A stretch of 64,000 nt of DNA. It comes from Phlebiopsis flavidoalba (Eukaryota > Basidiomycota > Agaricomycetes > Polyporales > Phanerochaetaceae). Positions 58,753 to 64,000 of the stretch are shown piece by piece; the first letter of the stretch is position 1, and every line of letters starts with the position of its first letter. The notes under the pieces were generated by a model. It had not been told where the DNA came from and made no database searches. It was given only the letters and a program-made list of their open reading frames with translations. The stretch lies in the NCBI GenBank assembly GCA_035772785.1, contig JAOCPU010000018.1, positions 434,001 through 498,000 on the forward strand, read 5' to 3'. Both the position numbers and the translations under genes were made by a program.

Positions 58753-58952
58753 TTCGTATAATGGGAGCCCTCACGGCACTTTCGCGGTCAGAATTGTGTG
58801 TGGGTATGCGTGCTCCGTAATAATGCCAAACGAAAGGTAATGCGAAGAAACCAGCGAAGACAACAACTATGAAAAACATAACTAATACACGACTGAAAGA
58901 TAATGCGAAGATAAATATCTACAGTAAACAGGCCGACTCTAGCTAGAGTTCA
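58753..58952. other. Convergent intergenic spacer
   Basis: Two hundred bases lie between the stops of the Mba1/mL45-like gene (+) and the Opy2-like gene (-). They are AT-rich with A-tracts, consistent with two 3' UTRs. Confidence 0.5.
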
Positions 58953-60847
58953 TCAGGGTTCAACGTTCAGATCCTCCGCGCGCACCGTCCCTTTGCCTCC
59001 GCGGTCTTGCAGTCGTACGTCAGAGGGTGCATAGCAAGGTCGGCAGAGAGCGCGACGGTATCCAGGCTCGCGCGCTGCGCCTCCCTCCAGGCGTGAGCGG
59101 GGGCTGGGTATCATCGAGCACCGCGGCGCCCTTGAACGCGCTGGGGGCATAGCGCGCCTCCTGCACGCACTCGTCCTCGCCAAACGTCCCGTGGCCCGCG
59201 GACGACTGCGGGTGCACGCTGCCGCTGTGGTGCGAGCGCGCGGAGCCGTGCGGCGAGGGCGGCACGAACGGGAACGAGGAGAGCAGCGAGTCCGCGACGC
59301 TCGTCATCGTCGCGCGCGCGCTCGACCGCGCCTCGTCGATCGCGAGCAGCTGCTGGCGCTCGAGCGTCGACGGCGCGATGCCGCCGTGCCCGTGCGCGGG
59401 CGGCGAGCGGGCGGTGCTCAGGGCGGCGCTGACGGGGATGTTCGGGAGGTCGTGCGGTGGGGGAACAAGGAGCGTCTGTGGTGGGCTGGGGAGGCGGCGG
59501 TGCGAGGATGCGGCGGATGCGACTGAGCCTTTGTGGGAGCCGAGGCTGGGCGGCCCGCCGGACGTCCTCTGTGCTCGGGTTGCCCCACGAGTTGCGCATG
59601 GGTGACCCGGAATCACCGATGTCGCCGAACGTGGCAGAGGTCGGGGGCGGGGGAGAGCCGTGTGAGCGAGTCGGCAGACTCTGGGGTCTCGGGCGAGGGC
59701 ATCGTCGAGGACGTCGCCTGGCTGTCGCTGAAAGGATTGCGCAGCGGCTCGAGCTCGGATCGGTCGGTGCGCTTGCCAAGGCGCGAGGGTATAGGAGGTG
59801 CGCGGAGTCCGACTGTTGTCCCTCGACGAACCAGAGAAGGCGAGGTTCGAGAGCGTGCCGCTCAGCCTCTTCATATGCACCGAGGGATGCAAAGAAGACA
59901 TATGCTGTGCTTCGGGGTGCGCACAAACCTCGGCCCTGGTAAACCCGAGGACCTGCCTGATTGCTCCCTGGGTCATGACCGGCTCGGAAGCAGACATCTC
60001 GCTCGAGAAGGTGCTCGTCGTGTTGAAGGAATCGCGCACGGTGCGCTGAGGCGGGAGCGCGAGCGTGTTCTTTTCGCGCGCACGGTCAATGGGCAGCCCG
60101 AGGGCCGCGCGCATGCTGGGGAACAGCGGCGGCATCGCCGCCTGGCTCCGTGATGATGATAGCACCATCGAATCAGCGTCGGCCTGTCGGATGGACGGAT
60201 TGAAGGTGGCAGAAATGAGGTTGGGGTGTTGCTACGGTTGGGATCCGCGATGGGGTACGAGCGACTGGAGACGGGCGTGTGGCCGTGCGTGGCACCGTGG
60301 GAGCTCGTGTTCGACGCCTGGAAGCCCGCGCTGGTCTGCCCTGCGCTGAAGGACGCCGTCGAGGGCGTGTTGAAGGCGGAGACGGGGCCGGGTGGCGGCT
60401 GCTCGTTGGGGTCGGGCCGTTTCAGCACCACCGCCGCGGGAACGGGCACCTCTGCCTTCTCTTCGAACAGGGTCGGGGGGCCGCGCGCGGCGTTGGCGCC
60501 GTACGGCGAAGAAGGCGGCCGCGATGACGAGGATAAGGAGAACCCCCGCCCCAGAGACGGCGCCGGCGAGCGCACCGGTACTTATCCCCGCGGGCGCGGG
60601 TGAGTTGGAGGGCGTGGCGAGGGATTGGATGACACACTGCTGGGTCCCACAGTTGCCGCAGCTCCTGGAGAGGGGAAATGAACCGGGGGAAGTGGGAATG
60701 CAAATGCGTGGCGACGTACCTGTTGACTTCGATACAGACTTCGCCGGCGCCGCATGTGCACGGGGGATTCGCCGGGCAGGTTATACAGGTTTCCTGGCTT
60801 TGTCGTTTTGAGTAAAGACGGTGAACGCGGCGCTGGCCAGAGACCAT
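58953..60847 (-). CDS. Opy2-like membrane anchor of the HOG pathway
   Basis: From an ATG at 60847 the first exon carries QETCITCPANPPCTCGAGEV and CIEVN. A 57-nt intron (GTACGT...CTCCAG) is followed by SCGNCGTQQCVIQSLA. The eight Cys with their spacing match the Opy2 N-terminal domain. Ser/Pro residues and a single membrane helix follow, AVSGAGVLLILVIAAAFFAV, then the basic stop-transfer RRQRR. A long cytoplasmic Ser/Pro-rich tail is rich in likely phosphosites (SRTPR, SHKGSVASAASSHRRLPS) and ends RAEDLNVEP at 58953. In yeast, Opy2 tethers Ste50/Ste11 to the plasma membrane in osmotic-stress signalling. The minus-strand frame 59020-60168 is open for 382 codons, although the tail reading changes frame in places. 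The start may lie further upstream. Confidence 0.75.
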
Positions 60848-61434
60848 GACACGCTAGCGGTAAAGACAGAAGGTGCAACAAAAAAGAGGGTCAAGTCTTT
60901 CAAATTGCGAGATGTACAGAAGAAAGCAGGAAAACAACCATGCCCCGAGATGACCAGCACGGACAGAGCTGGTGAAGTGAACGAAGAGAGGGAGACGAAA
61001 TCCGAGGAGCCTGTCCTGGGTTGTTGCGCAGAGGCAAGTTCGGGATGATTGAATCTTCCGCATCTCGTTGCCAGTGATGTAGAATTTGCATAAGGCAGTC
61101 ACCCCCCGAGTCTAGGCTCTGCGACAGATGAGATGTGTGCCCTCGGTCGAGGAAAGGATTCGTGGAAACAATGTTGCCATGAAGAAGGCCTGAGCCGCGG
61201 CGACTCGCAGATGGTGGTCGTCGCGTCGCAGCCCGCTTTTAAATCCCGCGTCCGAGGACGCACAGTGCCGTCAGTGGCGTCCACGCGTCGTGGCTGCTGA
61301 CTAAGCACTGCCACGTGCGCTCATCCTGCACCCAGCCCATGCCAGCCTCGCTGCCGGCCAGCTCAAACGCTTTCTGCTCCGCTTCTCTCTACTCTTCCTT
61401 AACCCCCACCGCCCCCTAATACAGCTCAAGAGCC
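60848..61434. promoter_or_regulatory. Divergent promoter of Opy2-like gene and SEC62
   Basis: A 587-bp region between two divergent starts. CACGTG lies at 61312-61317. The last 60 bases before SEC62 are pyrimidine-rich. No gene is seen. Confidence 0.45.
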
Positions 61435-62508
61435 ATGAGCGCACCCGTAAACGTACGTCCTGGCTCTTTCGTGGCTGCAGCGCACGCACGCTGCGCCCCT
61501 GCACACGTACTGAAAATCGCGTCACAGGGCGTAGCGGAGGCTCAGGCCAAGGCCCCCCAGGACCTCCGAAACGTGGTCAACTTTCTGCGCGGGAGCAAGG
61601 CTGGCATCAAAGTGAGGACCGGTGCGCTGAATGGGGAAGCGTGCCTACTACTTCAAAGGTGCGTCGCCGTGGCCCGCGTGTAACGTGGCACGCCCGCTCA
61701 CACATGCGCGCCCGCCCCCAGGCAAGGCCGCGCTCAAGGCTCTGCAGTCGCCCGCGTACGCCAAGGTCAAAAACGCACCGCCGGTCGCGTCGGAGGAGGA
61801 CGCGGCAAAGGTGCTCAGGGTCGATTATCCCGTACGCCTTCTACCTGCGCGTCGACCGCGGGCAGCCGATCGGCGGCTCGAACTCGCCCAAGGCGCTGCA
61901 GATCAAAACCAGATGCAGCTCTTCCAGGCGGACCCCAGTACTATGCGTGGTTCCATTTTTTACTACGAGGGCTCTGCAGGTCATGACGTACCTCGGCGCG
62001 GTCGCGATGCTCGTCGTCATGCTCGCGGGGGTCATGTTCCCGCTCTGGCCGCCGATCATGCGCCTCGGCGTGTGGTACATCTCCATCTGTGTGTCCCTCG
62101 GCCTCATTGGTCTCTTTTTCGCGATCGCTATTGTCCGCCTCATATTCTACATCATCACCGTCATCGTCGCAAGCCCCGGCATCTGGATATTCCCCAAGCT
62201 GTTTGCGGACGTCGGCTTCGTGAGTATCCCTCTTCTGTCGCGTGCTGCGTCTCGCTCACATAATGGCGCCAGGTCGAGTCGTTTATACCATTCTGGGAGT
62301 GGGACGTGCCAAAGAAGAAAAAGGGCAAGAAGAGCAGCGAAAAGGCGGGCAAGTCGTCAGAGGAAGGGCAAGGCAAACGGCCTCAGCACGGGCGTCGACG
62401 TTCGGATGGGCCGACAAGCCCAGCAGACTCGGACGCCAGCTGCTTCGCGGCCCACAGAGCAGTGCTGGCGGCGCGGGTAGAGATGCGCCGGAGGAGGAGG
62501 ACTCATAA
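61435..62508 (+). CDS. SEC62: ER protein translocation subunit SEC62
   Basis: MSAPVNV opens at 61435, followed by an intron. Then HVLKIASQGVAEAQAKAPQD, LRNVVNFLRGSKAGIKVRTG and ALNGKRAYYFKG once one surplus G in 61633-61636 is ignored. After a second intron come KAALKALQSPAYAKVKNAPP, SEEDAAKVL, IIPYAFYLRVDRGQPIGGSN and SPKALQI. Two membrane helices follow, VMTYLGAVAMLVVMLAGVMF / PLWPPIMRLGVWYISICVSL and GLIGLFFAIAIVRLIFYIIT. Then VIVASPGIWIFPKLFADVGF, a short intron, and ESFIPFWEWDVPKKKKGKK. The tail ends in acidic DAPEEEDS at 62508. This is SEC62 in full, the Sec63-complex subunit for post-translational import into the ER. The membrane part stays in frame for over 200 nt; the N-terminal exons hold about five indels. 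Confidence 0.92.
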
Positions 62509-62648
62509 CCCCGTCGTCGTCTCGCGACCACGGTGTATGTGTATATTTTTCTTTTTTGTAGTGCTATTTTGGATTTATATCATCAGCCGTGCGGGATCTA
62601 ACTATCAGCACCTTTTGCTCAGTGCTTTTTTTTTGCTTGCGAGAGCAC

Positions 62649-64000
62649 CTATTTTATTCTGGTGATTACGCGCTGCTTGCCCTCGGGAGTCGGTCCAGTC
62701 TCCGGATCGACCGTGTCCGCCTGGATGATCCCGTCGTCGCGCTGCTTGAGCAAAAAGGAACTGCTTCCGGCTGTCGACGTAACTCTTGCGCGCGCCCGTC
62801 ACGTCGCCGGCCATCTGGAAAGACGGATGTCAGCCAGGTCAGATAGAAAGTGACGGAACCCGTCAGAGTCTATCAACGCACTCTCGCGCATGTACCCCAG
62901 ATTGAAGAGGCGCGGGCCGCGAGCACGAGCTCGCAGTGCGCCGTCCTCTTCTGGGGCGTGCTTGGCATTCTTTGTGTCTTCGATGACTGCGAGTGGCCTT
63001 CTTGCTTGACCCACGTCTCTGCTTGTGTCCGCCGCGCAGGCGTCGGGGAGCCCAGAAGCAGCGTGTCGGCTAGGCGTGTTCATCAGGATCAGCACCTGCG
63101 AAGGTGTCAGCTGCTGTATAGCGTGCCAGAAAAAAGGTCGCGGGAGAAGAGACGCACCTCTGCAGCGACGTTCTCAGCAGAGGTCGTCCTTTCGACCCTG
63201 AGGCATGAGAAAGTTGGAGTGCGGACAGATACAGCGGTAAACAGGCGTATCTGCATGCAACGTCGACGGCATAAGCGATGATTGAATACGGCGTAAATGC
63301 GAAAGCAGCCTACGCACTCTGGCTTCCCCGTCCGGCTGTAAAACGGCGCCCAGCGCCTGCAGCGGCGCCACGACGTCCGTGAGGTCGACCCAGGCGGCGG
63401 GAGCTCGAGCTCCGCGAGCACCAGGCTCGCGTCTCCTCGTACCGCGCCCAGCCCCCGCGCGGAGGCGCGCCTGCGGCCTGCTCGTCGCGCAGCAGCACTC
63501 GAGCAGCTCCTCGACCGCCCACACGCCGCCAGCGCTCCTCGTCCGCCGCGGGCCTGCGACGCCCCTTACGCCTCCGCCATCATCGCCCGAGCTTGTGCGC
63601 GAAGCGCGATCGCGCGGAGGCGCTCCCCGCCCATGCGCAGCGCGTCCGCCCCGCGCAGCGTGTCGAGCGCGTGCGCGTGTACAGCGCGTATGCGGCCTGT
63701 GGGTTGTTGTGCTCTTCGAGCACGCCGGGCGAGCGCGATGGCGATGGCCTGAGAGCTTCAGGTGCGGCTCTGCGCCGAACGCGGTGATCGGGAGCGCCTG
63801 TGCGGTCTCGAGGGCTCTGTGGGGCTCTGTGAGCTACGGAGGAGTAAGTGAAATGCGGCGTCGGTATGCCCGGGGCGCACCTGGTCAGGAATTTCTCGCT
63901 CATTCCGAGGTCACCCTGGTTCTTGGCCTTGATCCCGCGCGCAGGTCGCTCCGGACCTCTTTCGGCCAGACGGTGAACATGGAGTAAAAACTCATACCTG
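62649..64000 (-). CDS. Mitochondrial TPR protein, Mgr3-like (5' end outside window)
   Basis: On the minus strand the window edge falls in or near an intron, after which the exon reads WPKEVRSDLRAGIKAKNQGD and LGMSEKFLT. A 56-nt intron follows. Then come ALETAQALPITAFGAEPHLK, LSGIAIALAGVLEEHNNPQA, AYALYTHALDTLRG and GGERLRAIALRAKLG. Later pieces are WVDLTDVVAPLQALGAF, QLTPSQVLILMNTLAD and ALFNLGYMRES. After an intron come MAGDVTGARKSYVDSRKQF and DPETGPTPEGKQRVITRIK, with a stop at 62649-62651. This is a TPR array in the order seen in basidiomycete relatives of yeast Mgr3, an adaptor that feeds substrates to the mitochondrial i-AAA protease. The GC content is high and the frame breaks often. 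The TPR call is good, the Mgr3 link moderate. Confidence 0.6.

Noticed and set aside
59111..59942. Long frames on both strands (271 codons -, 161 and 206 codons +)
   Set aside because: GC-rich, low-complexity shadows of the Ser/Pro-rich tail of the Opy2-like gene.
62822..62880. Segment reading ALIDSDGFRHFLSDLADI in the Mgr3-like gene
   Set aside because: It is bounded by GTGCGT and TTCCAG and interrupts the TPR sequence between MRES and MAGDVTG; it is an intron and not protein.

Overview
The window is nuclear DNA from a filamentous basidiomycete, most likely an agaricomycete. It has compact genes split by many ~50-60 nt GT...AG introns, short divergent promoters, several agaricomycete-style F-box genes, plant-cell-wall enzymes, and a non-LTR retrotransposon with an RNase H domain. 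Almost every conserved gene can be read only by hopping between frames. The breaks are mostly single-base insertions in or beside homopolymers, plus a few stop codons, and they hit genes that should be essential. I therefore read the sequence as carrying residual consensus error, so gene spans given here are biological spans from start to stop and not single open frames. Gene names rest on recognising family motifs by eye; no search was run.

Layout, left to right. 0-12.8 kb: a YCK-type casein kinase 1 cut by the window edge (+), an F-box protein (-), mitochondrial ribosomal protein uS5m (-) divergent from an ELYS-like nuclear-pore protein (+), and a Ran1-like protein kinase (-). 14.8-23.3 kb: the U6 snRNA-binding protein LSM8 (-), then a plant-cell-wall sugar group: a GH28 exo-polygalacturonase (+), an MFS sugar transporter (-) and a GH51 alpha-L-arabinofuranosidase (+). 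The last two are divergent across a 0.7 kb promoter. 24-28.3 kb: a triose-phosphate/nucleotide-sugar-type transporter (+) and a GT61 glycosyltransferase (+). 30.5-40.3 kb: a SYG1/XPR1-type SPX-EXS phosphate exporter (+) converging on VPS16 (-), followed by an arrestin-like trafficking adaptor (-).

40.3-51.9 kb is a plus-strand LINE. It ends in a run of 29 A and is bounded by a 13-bp direct repeat (40291-40303 and 51870-51882) that looks like its target-site duplication. It carries a gag-like ORF1 with a CCHC knuckle and an ORF2 with endonuclease, reverse transcriptase, RNase H and a C-terminal Cys/His motif. It also has about 3.4 kb of extra 5' sequence with unrecognised open frames. The insertion sits about 40 bp upstream of the arrestin-like start codon and separates that gene from its former promoter.

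51.9-64 kb: about 3.4 kb without a recognisable gene, an F-box protein (+), the CHCH protein MIX17 (-) divergent from a mitochondrial Mba1/mL45-like protein (+), an Opy2-like osmosensing anchor (-), the ER translocon subunit SEC62 (+) and, cut by the right edge, a mitochondrial TPR protein resembling Mgr3 (-). Stretches where I see no supportable gene are listed as such.
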